A stretch of 64,000 nt of DNA from Pseudomonas sp. GD04019 (GCF_029837695.1 NZ_JAOEEA010000001.1:124001-188000); one strand, 5' to 3'; counted from the stretch's first letter, positions 14,825 to 24,046 are shown. Translations and numbers: made by a program. The notes: generated by a model not told the origin, from the sequence alone.

Positions 14825-15892
14825 ATGCGCAAGTCCCTGCTGTCCTCGCTGATCGCCGCCGGCCTCGCTGCCGCCCTGAGCATCCCCGCTCACGCCGAGA
14901 AGAAAGACCAATTCAACGTCTGCTGGACCATCTACGCAGGCTGGATGCCATGGGAATACGGCGCTGCCCAGGGCATCGTCGACAAGTGGGCGAAGAAGTA
15001 CGACATCGCCATCGAAGTGACCCAACTCAACGACTACGTCGAGTCGATCAACCAGTACACCGCCGGCCAGTTCGACGGCTGCACCATGACCAATATGGAC
15101 GCCCTCACTATTCCGGCAGCCGGTGGCGTGGACAGCACCGCGCTGGTGATCGGCGACTTCTCCAACGGCAACGACGGCATCGTGCTCAAAGGCGAGAAGA
15201 AGACCCTGGGCGACCTCAAGGGCCTGGACGTCAACCTGGTCGAACTCTCCGTCTCCCACTACCTACTCGCCCGCGGCCTGGAAAAGGCCGACCTGAGCGA
15301 GAAGGACCTGAAGGTCGTCAACACCTCCGACGCCGACATGGTCGCCGCCTTCGCCACCGACGACGTCAAGGCCGTGGCCACCTGGAACCCGCTGCTAGCC
15401 GAGATCGAAGCCACCCCGGCGGTCACCAAGGTGTTCGACTCCAGCCAGATCCCCGGCGAGATCATCGACCTGATGGTGGTCAACAGCGAGACGCTGAAGG
15501 ACAACCCGGCCCTGGGCAAAGCCCTGACCGGCGCCTGGTACGAAATCATGGCGACCATGAGCGCCGATTCGGCCGCAGGCAAAGCTGCCCGCGAACATAT
15601 GGCCAAGGCTTCCGGCACCGATCTAGCCGGCTACGAAGCACAACTGGCGGCGACCAAGATGTTCTACAGCGCCAAGGATGCCGTGGCCTTCGCCAACAGC
15701 CCGAAACTGCCGGCAACCATGAGCAAGGTGGCCGAGTTCTCCTTCAGCCACGGCCTGCTCGGCGAGGGTGCGCAAAGCGCCGACGCCATCGGCATGAGCT
15801 TCGCCCGCGACGTGGTCACCGGCGACAAGGGCAACGTCAAGCTGCGCTTCGACCCGTCGTTCATGCAGATGGCGGCTGACGGCAAGCTGTGA
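14825..15892 (+). CDS. ABC transporter substrate-binding protein, guanidine locus, paralogue 2
   Basis: The 355-residue protein has a signal peptide ending in PAHA and the same fold and motifs as paralogue 1: CWTIYAGWMPWEYGAAQ, QYTAGQFDGCTMTNMDALTIPAA, WNPLLAEI and a C-terminal RFDPSFMQMAADGKL. It is probably the primary periplasmic receptor of the ABC importer, being the first gene of the operon with permease and ATPase. GGAGG lies 7 bp before the ATG. The ligand, guanidine, is inferred from the riboswitch and carboxylase. Confidence 0.9.
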   Translation: MRKSLLSSLIAAGLAAALSIPAHAEKKDQFNVCWTIYAGWMPWEYGAAQGIVDKWAKKYDIAIEVTQLNDYVESINQYTAGQFDGCTMTNMDALTIPAAGGVDSTALVIGDFSNGNDGIVLKGEKKTLGDLKGLDVNLVELSVSHYLLARGLEKADLSEKDLKVVNTSDADMVAAFATDDVKAVATWNPLLAEIEATPAVTKVFDSSQIPGEIIDLMVVNSETLKDNPALGKALTGAWYEIMATMSADSAAGKAAREHMAKASGTDLAGYEAQLAATKMFYSAKDAVAFANSPKLPATMSKVAEFSFSHGLLGEGAQSADAIGMSFARDVVTGDKGNVKLRFDPSFMQMAADGKL

Positions 15893-15899
15893 TGCCTGG

Positions 15900-15993
15900 C
15901 CCCCTCTCCCCTTGGGAGAGGGCTGGGGTGAGGGAAAGCCCGCGCGGTGCCTAGCACCCTCACCCCTGGCCCCTCTCCCAAAGGGAGAGGGGA
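15900..15993. repeat. REP pair of the CCCTCTCCC family, copy 3
   Basis: Two inverted units around a GC-rich spacer, starting 8 bp after the binding-protein stop and ending 23 bp before the permease start. In this place it may stabilise the upstream mRNA and lower expression of permease relative to binding protein, as intercistronic REPs often do. Confidence 0.88.
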
Positions 15994-16015
15994 ATGTGAA
16001 CGTCCGAGGAACACC

Positions 16016-16831
16016 ATGCGCCTGATCAACCGACATCCGGACCGCGGCGGCCGCCTGCTGCTGATCCTGCTGCCGTTCGCCCTGCTGCTGTTCGCCTATC
16101 TCACGGGCTCGGCGGCGCGGCTGACGGAGAACCCCAACGACAAGCTGTTGCCCAGCGCCGGCCAGATGGTCAGCGCGATCGACCGCCTGGCCTTCACCGA
16201 GGACAAGCGCAGCGGCAACTACCTGTTCTGGCAGGACAGCGCGTCGAGCCTCAAGCGTCTCGGCATGGGCATCGGCATCGCCGCGCTGGCCGGCCTGTGC
16301 CTGGGTATCATGGCAGGCATCCTGCCGCTGTTCCGCGCACCGCTGTCGCCGCTGCTGACCGTGCTGTCGATGGTGCCGCCGCTGTCGATCCTGCCGATCC
16401 TGTTTATCGTCTTCGGGCTCGGCGAGCTGTCCAAGGTGATGCTGATCGTTATCGGCATTACCCCCGTGTTAGCGCGTGATCTGGAGCAGCGTGCCCGCGA
16501 GATTCCTACAGAAATCCTGATCAAGGCGCAGACCCTCGGCGCCAGCACCTGGACCCTGATCCTGCGCGTGGTGCTGCCACAACTGCTGCCGCGCCTGCTG
16601 ATCGCCCTGCGCCTGGTGCTGGGTTCGGCCTGGCTGTTCCTCATCGCCGCCGAGGCCATCGCATCCACCGACGGCCTCGGCTACCGCATCTTCCTCGTGC
16701 GTCGCTATATGGCGATGGATGTGATCCTGCCGTACGTGGTGTGGATCACCCTGCTCGCCTGGTTGATGGACCTGGGCCTGCGCCAGCTCACCCGCCTGTG
16801 CTTCCCCTGGTATGAGGGAGCGAAGGCATGA
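16016..16831 (+). CDS. ABC transporter permease, guanidine locus
   Basis: A 271-residue inner-membrane protein of the SsuC/TauC type with about six hydrophobic segments. The ATPase-coupling (EAA) loop is EIPTEILIKAQTLGASTWTL. It shares the operon with the binding protein upstream and the ATPase, whose start codon overlaps its stop (ATGA). The transporter probably imports guanidine or a related nitrogen compound. Confidence 0.9.
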   Translation: MRLINRHPDRGGRLLLILLPFALLLFAYLTGSAARLTENPNDKLLPSAGQMVSAIDRLAFTEDKRSGNYLFWQDSASSLKRLGMGIGIAALAGLCLGIMAGILPLFRAPLSPLLTVLSMVPPLSILPILFIVFGLGELSKVMLIVIGITPVLARDLEQRAREIPTEILIKAQTLGASTWTLILRVVLPQLLPRLLIALRLVLGSAWLFLIAAEAIASTDGLGYRIFLVRRYMAMDVILPYVVWITLLAWLMDLGLRQLTRLCFPWYEGAKA

Positions 16832-17613
16832 GCGCCTTTATCGAAGTCAAGAACGTGTGGCAGGAGTACGGCGACCAGGTCGTGCTGGAACGCCTGAACC
16901 TGAGCATCAACGAAGGCGAGTTCTGCACGCTGGTCGGCGCCTCCGGCTGCGGCAAGTCGACCTTTCTGCGCCTGCTGCTGGGGCAGGAGCGCGCCAGCCG
17001 TGGCGAGATCCTGCTCGGTGGTCAGCCACTGGCCGGCGAGCCGGATAGCAGCCGTGGCGTGGTGTTCCAGCGCTACTCGGTGTTCCCGCACCTCTCCGTG
17101 CTGGACAACGTCGCCATCGGCCTGGAGCTGCCACGCTCGCCGCTGCTCGGCCGCCTGTTCGGCGCCGCCAAGCGCGACGCCCGTGCCCAGGCCGAAGTGA
17201 TCCTCAAGAAAGTCGGCCTCGGCCATGCCCTGGACAAGTACCCCAGCCAGCTCTCCGGCGGCATGCAGCAACGCCTGGCCATCGCCCAGGCGCTGATCAT
17301 GAAGCCGCGCGTGCTGCTGCTCGACGAGCCTTTCGGCGCCCTCGACCCGGGCATCCGCAAGGACATGCACGCCCTGCTGCTGGAGCTGTGGCACGAGACC
17401 AGGCTGACCGTGTTCATGGTCACTCACGACCTGAGCGAGGGCTTCAGCCTCGGCACCCGCCTGCTGGTGTTCGACAAGACCCGCATCGACCCGCACGCGC
17501 CGAACGCCTTCGGCGCGCGCATCACCTACGACATTCCGCTGAACAGCGAACGCCGCGCGACTCTGCCGGCGCATCTCGCCGTGAGCCTGCAACCTGCTAT
17601 CCAAGGAGCCTGA
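16828..17613 (+). CDS. ABC transporter ATPase, guanidine locus
   Basis: The 261-residue ATPase has Walker A GASGCGKST (about residues 38-46), a Q-loop in VVFQRYSVFPHL, the signature LSGGMQQR, Walker B VLLLDEPFGALD and the switch His in MVTHDLSEG. It groups with the SsuB/TauB nitrate/sulfonate/taurine family. Translation is coupled to the permease by a 4-bp overlap. Confidence 0.93.
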   Translation: MSAFIEVKNVWQEYGDQVVLERLNLSINEGEFCTLVGASGCGKSTFLRLLLGQERASRGEILLGGQPLAGEPDSSRGVVFQRYSVFPHLSVLDNVAIGLELPRSPLLGRLFGAAKRDARAQAEVILKKVGLGHALDKYPSQLSGGMQQRLAIAQALIMKPRVLLLDEPFGALDPGIRKDMHALLLELWHETRLTVFMVTHDLSEGFSLGTRLLVFDKTRIDPHAPNAFGARITYDIPLNSERRATLPAHLAVSLQPAIQGA

Positions 17614-17615
17614 GC

Positions 17616-18344
17616 ATGACTGCCTCTCTCGCCCTGCGCCCGACCCTGTACGAAGAGTTCGTACCCGGCGGCGGCCACACTTCCTTCGTCCTCAAGCGCG
17701 GCCAGGTGCTGCGCATCACCGATCTCGAAGGCGACGCCAATGTCAGCCTGCTGCTGCTCTCTGCCGCCGAGAAAAGCGAGCGCCTGAACCTGCCCGATAC
17801 CCTCAAGTGCCAGCACACCGCCAAGCTCACCGCCGGCCATTGCCTGTACTCGGACATGGGCCGCGTGCTCGCCGCCATCACCGCCGACACCTGTGGCTGG
17901 CACGACAGCTTCGGCGGCGTGCTGAACGCCGAGGAAGTCAGCGAGAAGTACGGCGCCGGGCGCTACCAGGAACTGCGCAACGGCTACTTCCGCAACGGCG
18001 TGGACAACCTGCTGGTGGAAATGGGCAAGTGGAACCTCAACCTGCAGGACCTGCTGATGGCGCTCAACCTGTTCAGCAAGGTGACGGTCGATGGCGACGG
18101 CCGCTTCCACTTCCAGCCGCGCAACTCCAAGGCCGGCGACTACATCGAGCTGTACGCGCCGATGGACTGCCTCGTGGTGCTCACCGCCCTGCAGCACCCG
18201 CTGGACCCCAACCCGCAGTACGCGCCCAAGCCGGTGCAACTGAGCTGGAGCCGCGTCGAGAGCGACGGCATCAGCGTGCTCTGCCGCACCTCGCGCCCGG
18301 AAAACGGCCGCGGCTTCCACAACACCGAACGCCTGTATATCTGA
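17616..18344 (+). CDS. DUF1989 / urea carboxylase-associated protein 2 (probable carboxyguanidine deiminase subunit)
   Basis: The 242-residue DUF1989 protein has [17 protein letters not shown], a beta-structured core with [12 protein letters not shown], and a C-terminal NTERLYI. Its ADTCG-x-HD segment corresponds to ADTCGRHD in the next protein and contains the probable metal-binding Cys and His. Such pairs, long annotated as urea carboxylase-associated proteins, were shown in guanidine-degrading bacteria to form a heterodimer (CgdAB) that deiminates carboxyguanidine to allophanate. It begins 2 bp after the ATPase stop. Which subunit name applies is not certain. Confidence 0.88.
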   Translation: MTASLALRPTLYEEFVPGGGHTSFVLKRGQVLRITDLEGDANVSLLLLSAAEKSERLNLPDTLKCQHTAKLTAGHCLYSDMGRVLAAITADTCGWHDSFGGVLNAEEVSEKYGAGRYQELRNGYFRNGVDNLLVEMGKWNLNLQDLLMALNLFSKVTVDGDGRFHFQPRNSKAGDYIELYAPMDCLVVLTALQHPLDPNPQYAPKPVQLSWSRVESDGISVLCRTSRPENGRGFHNTERLYI

Positions 18345-18354
18345 GGACTCCGCC

Positions 18355-18990
18355 ATGAGCCTTACCGCCAGCGACAAGCACGCCGCCACCGCCGTCTACC
18401 GCCACGAGATCCCGGCCGGCGAACCGTTCCTTTGCGAAGTCAAAGCCGGGCAGACCGTGCGCCTGCTCGACCTCGAAGGCAACCAGGCGGTCGACACGCT
18501 GTTCTTCAGCGCAAAGAACCCGCGCGAGCGCTACGACCCGCAGCGCACCCTGCGCAAACAGAACAGCGTGTACCTGACCACCGGCACCGTCCTCTACTCC
18601 AACCTGGGCAACCCGCTGCTGACCATCAGCGCCGACACCTGCGGCCGCCACGACACCCTCGGCGGCGCCTGCGCCCAGGAGAGCAACACGGTCAGGTACG
18701 CCCTGGACAAGCGCTATATGCACAGCTGCCGCGACAACTTCCTGCGCGCCAGCCTGCACGACGGCCGCCTGGAGAAGCGCGACATCGGCGCCAACATCAA
18801 CTTCTTTATGAACGTGCCCGTCACTCCAGAGGGCGGCCTGACCTTCGAGGACGGCATCTCCGCACCGGGCAAGTACGTCGAGCTGGTCGCACATATGGAC
18901 GTCATCGTGTTGATCTCCAACTGCCCGCAGCTGAACAACCCCTGCAATGGCTGGAACCCGACCCCTGCCGAGGTACTGGTATGGGACTGA
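18355..18990 (+). CDS. DUF1989 / urea carboxylase-associated protein 1 (probable carboxyguanidine deiminase subunit)
   Basis: The 211-residue partner of the preceding protein has the same DUF1989 fold: [36 protein letters not shown] and [10 protein letters not shown]. It ends in a segment with [16 protein letters not shown], typical of the shorter subunit. Together the two should convert carboxyguanidine, made by the carboxylase encoded next, into allophanate plus ammonia. It starts 10 bp after its partner, so both are made from one transcript. Confidence 0.88.
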   Translation: MSLTASDKHAATAVYRHEIPAGEPFLCEVKAGQTVRLLDLEGNQAVDTLFFSAKNPRERYDPQRTLRKQNSVYLTTGTVLYSNLGNPLLTISADTCGRHDTLGGACAQESNTVRYALDKRYMHSCRDNFLRASLHDGRLEKRDIGANINFFMNVPVTPEGGLTFEDGISAPGKYVELVAHMDVIVLISNCPQLNNPCNGWNPTPAEVLVWD

Positions 18991-19055
18991 AGCAGCTGCG
19001 CGAATGGCTGTTCCGCCTGTGCCAGAGCCGCTCGGGGCAATGCCTTAGTGCTTCC

Positions 19056-19149
19056 TCCCCTCTCCCTCCGGGAGAGGGGCCGGGGGTGAGGGATGCCCGA
19101 GCCAACACTGAAGCGCCCTCACCCTAACCCTCTCCCAAAGGGAGAGGGG
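19056..19149. repeat. REP pair of the CCCTCTCCC family, copy 4
   Basis: Two inverted units around a spacer lie in the 262-bp gap between the DUF1989 pair and the carboxylase gene. The rest of the gap holds a small hairpin (TGCGGA at 19161 with TCCGCA at 19174). I see no promoter or third aptamer there. Confidence 0.88.
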
Positions 19150-19252
19150 ATTAAGAGCAGTGCGGACCTCAACTCCGCAAATCACCCCGGACGACCGTGG
19201 TGCAGACCGAATAGCGGCGGGACGGCCCGTCATCCCTTTCGAGGGTTCTGCA

Positions 19253-22200
19253 ATGTTCGACAAACTCCTGATCGCCAACCGCGGCGCCATTGCCTGCCGC
19301 ATCCTGCGCACCCTGCGTCAGCTCGATGTACAGGGCGTGGCCGTGTACTCCGAGGCCGATGCCGCCAGCCTGCATATCCAGCAGGCCGATGAAGCCTTCA
19401 GCCTCGGCGAAGGCCCGGCCGCCCAGACCTATCTGGTGGTCGACAAGATTCTGGAAGTCGCCAAGCAGAGCGGTGCGAAAGCCATCCACCCCGGCTACGG
19501 CTTCCTCTCCGAGAATGCGGCGTTTGCCGAAGCCTGCGAAGCCGCCGGCATCGCCTTCGTCGGCCCGACGCCCGAGCAGCTGCGCGTGTTTGGTCTCAAG
19601 CACACAGCCCGTGCGCTGGCCAAGCAGCACGGCGTACCGATGCTCGAAGGCACCGAGCTGCTGGAAAACCTCGACGCCGCGCTGAAGGCTGGCGAGGAAG
19701 TCGGCTACCCTGTGATGCTGAAAAGCACCGCTGGCGGTGGCGGCATCGGCATGCGCGTGTGCAACAGCGCGGCCGAGCTGAGCGACGCCTTCGAGGCGGT
19801 CAAGCGCCTGGGGCAGAACAACTTCAGCGACAGCGGCGTCTTCATCGAGAAGTACATCCAGCGCGCCCGCCACCTGGAAGTGCAGGTATTCGGCGACGGC
19901 CGCGGCGAAGTGCTCGCCCTCGGTGTGCGCGACTGCTCGGTGCAGCGGCGCAACCAGAAAGTGCTGGAAGAAACCCCGGCGCCCAACCTGCCAGCCGGCA
20001 TGGCCGAGGAACTGTGTGCGGCGGCGATCAAGCTGGCCAAGGCGGTCGGCTACCGCAGCGCCGGCACCGTGGAATTCGTCTACGACAGCGCCGCCGAGCG
20101 CTTCTACTTCCTCGAAGTGAATACCCGCCTGCAGGTCGAGCATGGCGTTACCGAACAGGTGTGGGGCGTCGACCTGGTGCGCTGGATGATCGAACTGGCG
20201 GCCGGCGACCTGGCGCCGCTAAGCGAGCTGGCGAAAGGCCTGCAACCCAGCGGCCACGCCATCCAGGCGCGCCTGTACGCCGAAGACCCGGGCCGCGATT
20301 TCCAGCCGAGCCCCGGCCTGCTGACCGCCGTGGACTTCCCCAAGGCCGATGGCAAAGCCCTGCGCATCGACACTTGGGTCGAAGCCGGCTGCGAGATTCC
20401 GCCCTACTTCGACCCGATGATCGCCAAAGTCATCACCTGGCAGCCGACCCGCGAGGCGGCCAGCGCCGCACTCGGCCAGGCCCTGGCCGATACCCTGCTG
20501 TACGGCGTGGAAACCAACAGCCAGTACCTGCGGCAGATTCTGGTCGACGCCCCGTTCGCCAGCGGCGAGCCCTGGACCCGTTGCCTGGAAGGCCTGAGCT
20601 ACCAGGCCAACACCTTCGAGGTGCTGTCCGCCGGCACCCAGACCACCGTGCAGGACTTCCCCGGCCGCCTCGGCTACTGGGCCGTCGGCGTGCCGCCGTC
20701 CGGGCCGATGGACGATCGCGCGCTGCGCCTGGGCAACCGCCTGCTGGGCAACGAGGAAGGCGCCGCCGGCCTGGAAATCACCATGAGCGGCCCGCTGCTG
20801 CGCTTCAACACCGATGCGGTGGTGGCGGTTACCGGCGCGGCGATTCCGCTGAGCGTGGATGGCGCCGAACAGCCGATGAACACCGCCCTGCTGATCAAGG
20901 CCGGCAGCACCCTCAGCCTCGGCACCATCGCCAGTAGCGGCGCACGGTCCTATCTGACTCTGCGCGGTGGCCTGCAGGTGCCCGAATATCTGGGCAGCAA
21001 AAGCACCTTCACCCTCGGCCAGTTCGGCGGCCACGGCGGCCGCGCCCTGCGCGCCGGCGACGTGCTGCACCTTCTACCTCTCGCGCAAAATGACAGCGGC
21101 GCGCAACTGCCGGCCGAGCTGTGCACCGCACTGCCCAATGTGCGCGAGATCCGCGTGATCTACGGCCCCCACGGCGCGCCGGAATACTTCACCCCGGCCT
21201 ATATCGACACCTTCCTCGCCACCGACTGGGAAGTGCATTTCAACTCCAGCCGCACCGGCGTGCGCCTGATCGGCCCGAAACCCGAGTGGGTGCGCGACAG
21301 CGGCGGCGAAGCCGGCCTGCACCCGTCGAACATCCATGACAACCCCTACGCCATCGGTGCGGTGGACTTCACCGGCGACATGCCGGTGATCCTCGGCCCG
21401 GACGGCCCGAGCCTGGGCGGCTTCGTCTGCCCGGTGACCATCATCGAGGCCGACCTGTGGCAGCTCGGCCAGCTCAAGGCCGGTGACAAGATACGTTTTA
21501 CCCCAGTGGATATTGCCACCGCGCGACAACTGGCCACGACGCAGAATCACGCCTACGCAGAGCTCTCCCCTCTCCCCCTGGGAGAGGGGCCGGGGGTGAG
21601 GGTCTTGGGGCAGGCACAATCTCCCTCACCCTACGCCGGGCGCCCCCAACCCTCTCCCGAAGGGAGAGGGAGCTGGTCCGAGAGCGACCTCATCTCGCCC
21701 ATCGTTCTCGACATCGGCGAAGCCGACAAGCGCCTGGTCGCCCGCCTCTCCGGCGACACCCACCTGCTGCTGGAAATCGGCCAACCGGAGCTGGACCTGG
21801 TGCTGCGTTTCCGCGGCCATGCACTGATGCAGGCGCTGAAAGCGAAGAACCTCAACGGCGTGATCGACCTGACCCCGGGCATCCGCTCGCTGCAGGTGCA
21901 CTACCAGCCGGAAACCCTGTCGCTGGCCAACCTGCTGGCGGTGGTGATCGGCGAATGGGATGCGGTGTGCAACGCCCAAGACCTCAAGGTGCCGTCGCGC
22001 ATCGTCCATCTGCCGCTGTCCTGGGATGACCCGGCCTGCCAGCTGGCCATCGACAAGTACATGACCACCGTGCGCAAGGACGCGCCCTGGTGCCCGAGCA
22101 ACCTGGAATTTATCCGCCGGATAAATGATCTGGAAAATCTCGACGAGGTGTACCGCACCGTGTTCGACGCCAGCTACCTGGTGATGGGCCTGGGCGACGT

Positions 22201-22942
22201 CTACCTCGGCGCGCCGGTGGCCACGCCGCTGGACCCGCGTCATCGCCTGGTCACCACCAAGTACAACCCGGCGCGCACCTGGACCGCCGAGAACTCGGTG
22301 GGCATTGGCGGCGCCTACATGTGCGTGTACGGCATGGAAGGCCCCGGCGGCTACCAGTTCGTCGGCCGCACCCTGCAGATGTGGAACCGCTACCGCGAAG
22401 TCGCCGCCTTCCACGGCAAGCCCTGGCTGCTGCGCTTCTTCGACCAGATCCGCTTCTACCCGGTGAGCGCCGAGGAACTGCTGCAGATCCGCCGCGACTT
22501 CCCGCTTGGCCGCTATGAGCTGCGCATCGAAGACAGCGAACTGGCCCTGGCCGACTACCAGGACTTCCTCGCCGAGGAAGCCGAAGGCATCGACGCCTTC
22601 CGCACCCAGCAACGTGCCGCCTTCGACGCCGAGCGCCAACGCTGGATCGCCTCCGGTCAGGCCCACTACGAGAGCGAGGAAGTGGTTGCCGAACTGGGCG
22701 ATGACGCTCCGCTTGCAGCCGGCCAGCACAGCATCGACAGCCATATCGCCGGCAACCTCTGGCAGGTGCAGGTCGAGGCCGGCAGCGCGGTGAAGGCCGG
22801 CGATGTACTGGTGATCCTCGAGTCGATGAAGATGGAAATCCCCCTCACCGCCCCGCGCGACGGCGTGGTACGCGAAGTGCGCGTGCAACCCGGCTCGCCG
22901 GTGCGTGCCGGCCAGCGGGTAGTGGTGCTGGAGGAGGCTTAA
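19253..22942 (+). CDS. Urea/guanidine carboxylase (biotin-dependent), with REP-derived insertion
   Basis: A 1229-residue multidomain enzyme. Residues 1-450 are a biotin carboxylase (LLIANRGAIACRI, grasp-type ATP site with GGGGIGMR, EVNTRLQVEH). About 460-760 is a KipA-like carboxyltransferase half and about 820-1040 a KipI-like half. The C-terminal biotinyl domain has ESMKMEIP with biotinylated Lys1193. Beside a ykkC riboswitch and DUF1989 proteins it is most likely a guanidine carboxylase; related enzymes use urea. Residues about 771-806 are translated REP sequence placed between the two carboxyltransferase halves. No allophanate hydrolase gene follows. Confidence 0.93.
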   Translation: MFDKLLIANRGAIACRILRTLRQLDVQGVAVYSEADAASLHIQQADEAFSLGEGPAAQTYLVVDKILEVAKQSGAKAIHPGYGFLSENAAFAEACEAAGIAFVGPTPEQLRVFGLKHTARALAKQHGVPMLEGTELLENLDAALKAGEEVGYPVMLKSTAGGGGIGMRVCNSAAELSDAFEAVKRLGQNNFSDSGVFIEKYIQRARHLEVQVFGDGRGEVLALGVRDCSVQRRNQKVLEETPAPNLPAGMAEELCAAAIKLAKAVGYRSAGTVEFVYDSAAERFYFLEVNTRLQVEHGVTEQVWGVDLVRWMIELAAGDLAPLSELAKGLQPSGHAIQARLYAEDPGRDFQPSPGLLTAVDFPKADGKALRIDTWVEAGCEIPPYFDPMIAKVITWQPTREAASAALGQALADTLLYGVETNSQYLRQILVDAPFASGEPWTRCLEGLSYQANTFEVLSAGTQTTVQDFPGRLGYWAVGVPPSGPMDDRALRLGNRLLGNEEGAAGLEITMSGPLLRFNTDAVVAVTGAAIPLSVDGAEQPMNTALLIKAGSTLSLGTIASSGARSYLTLRGGLQVPEYLGSKSTFTLGQFGGHGGRALRAGDVLHLLPLAQNDSGAQLPAELCTALPNVREIRVIYGPHGAPEYFTPAYIDTFLATDWEVHFNSSRTGVRLIGPKPEWVRDSGGEAGLHPSNIHDNPYAIGAVDFTGDMPVILGPDGPSLGGFVCPVTIIEADLWQLGQLKAGDKIRFTPVDIATARQLATTQNHAYAELSPLPLGEGPGVRVLGQAQSPSPYAGRPQPSPEGRGSWSESDLISPIVLDIGEADKRLVARLSGDTHLLLEIGQPELDLVLRFRGHALMQALKAKNLNGVIDLTPGIRSLQVHYQPETLSLANLLAVVIGEWDAVCNAQDLKVPSRIVHLPLSWDDPACQLAIDKYMTTVRKDAPWCPSNLEFIRRINDLENLDEVYRTVFDASYLVMGLGDVYLGAPVATPLDPRHRLVTTKYNPARTWTAENSVGIGGAYMCVYGMEGPGGYQFVGRTLQMWNRYREVAAFHGKPWLLRFFDQIRFYPVSAEELLQIRRDFPLGRYELRIEDSELALADYQDFLAEEAEGIDAFRTQQRAAFDAERQRWIASGQAHYESEEVVAELGDDAPLAAGQHSIDSHIAGNLWQVQVEAGSAVKAGDVLVILESMKMEIPLTAPRDGVVREVRVQPGSPVRAGQRVVVLEEA
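21565..21670. repeat. REP pair inside the carboxylase coding sequence, copy 5
   Basis: A full inverted pair of CCCTCTCCC units lies within the open frame and is flanked by AGCT on both sides (21561 and 21671). It is translated without stop as a Pro/Gly/Ser-rich linker (LSPLPLGEGPGVRVLG ... PSPEGRGSWS) between two domains. The other REP pairs in the window are intergenic. Confidence 0.92.
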
Positions 22943-22981
22943 GGGATACAGTCGCGGGCAGCGCATCCACAGGGAAGAACC

Positions 22982-24046
22982 ATGCCGCTGACCCGCGACC
23001 AGGCCCAGCAACGGGCCGACGATATTCAGGCGTTCCGCCGCGAGGCCCAGCGCCTGCGCGCCGAGGACGCCCTTGCCCTGGGCGACGAACCGCTCGCCCG
23101 CATCGCCAGCCACCACGATCAGTTGCTGGCCCAGTACCGCAGCCACTTCGACATCGATCATGACCAGCAAACCAAGCGCCTGTCGCTGAGCATGCGCGTG
23201 GTCTCGCTGCTCGGTGCGGTGGCCCTGGCGGCCAGCCTCTTGTTCTTCTTCTATCAGTTCTGGGGCCTGTTCGGCGAAGCGCTGCAGGTCGGCGTCCTGA
23301 TCGGCTTCTCGCTCGGCAGCCTGCTGCTGACCCTCGCCCTGCGCCAGCGCGATGCCTTCGGCTACTTCGCCAAGCTGGCCGGTGTGCTGGCGCTGGCCTG
23401 CTTCGTCCTCAACCTCCACATGCTCGGGCAGATCTTCAACATCACGCCCTCGGACAACGCCCTGCTGTGCTGGGGCGCCTACGCCTTGCTGCTGGCCTAT
23501 GCCTGCAACGCACGCCTGCTGCTGGCCATCGGCCTCCTCTGCCTGCTGGCCTACAGCGGCACGCGCATCAGCGAGTGGTGCGACTGGTGGTGGCTGGACG
23601 CCGCCGAGCGCCCGGAACACTTCCTGCCCGGCGGCCTGCTGCTGTTCATGTTGCCGGCGCTGCGGTCCCAGGCGCGCTTCAGCGGCTTTGCCGCCACCTA
23701 TCGTGGCGTCGGTGTGCTGGCCATGCTGCTACCGATGCTGGTCCTGGCCAACTGGGGAGGCGGCAGCTACCTGCCATTCGGCCACGACAGCATCGAGAAG
23801 GGCTACCAGCTGCTCGGCTTCTTCGTCTCGGCCCTGTTCATCTGGCTCGGCATTCGCCGCGACTGGGCCGAGGTCACTCTGCTCGGCCAGCTGGCGTTCC
23901 TGCTGTTCCTGTTCATCAAGATGGTCGACTGGTGGTGGGACGTGCTGCCCAAGTACCTGTTCTTCCTCATTCTCGGCCTCACGGCCATCATGGCATTGCT
24001 GGTGCTCGGCCGCCTGCGCCGTGGGCACAAGGGAGGTGCGGTATGA
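22982..24046 (+). CDS. DUF2157 membrane protein
   Basis: The 354-residue protein has a hydrophilic N-terminal region of about 70 residues (DUF2157-type: Arg/Ala-rich helix, HHDQLLAQYRSHFDID) followed by about ten transmembrane segments. Its partner, a DUF4824 protein, overlaps its stop codon; the pair is common together and of unknown function. The gene starts 39 bp after the carboxylase and might be read from the same transcript, but its function looks unrelated. Confidence 0.85.
   Translation: MPLTRDQAQQRADDIQAFRREAQRLRAEDALALGDEPLARIASHHDQLLAQYRSHFDIDHDQQTKRLSLSMRVVSLLGAVALAASLLFFFYQFWGLFGEALQVGVLIGFSLGSLLLTLALRQRDAFGYFAKLAGVLALACFVLNLHMLGQIFNITPSDNALLCWGAYALLLAYACNARLLLAIGLLCLLAYSGTRISEWCDWWWLDAAERPEHFLPGGLLLFMLPALRSQARFSGFAATYRGVGVLAMLLPMLVLANWGGGSYLPFGHDSIEKGYQLLGFFVSALFIWLGIRRDWAEVTLLGQLAFLLFLFIKMVDWWWDVLPKYLFFLILGLTAIMALLVLGRLRRGHKGGAV

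Noticed and set aside
18991..19252. Third guanidine riboswitch before the carboxylase gene
   Set aside because: The gap holds a REP pair and a small hairpin; none of the ykkC blocks are present.
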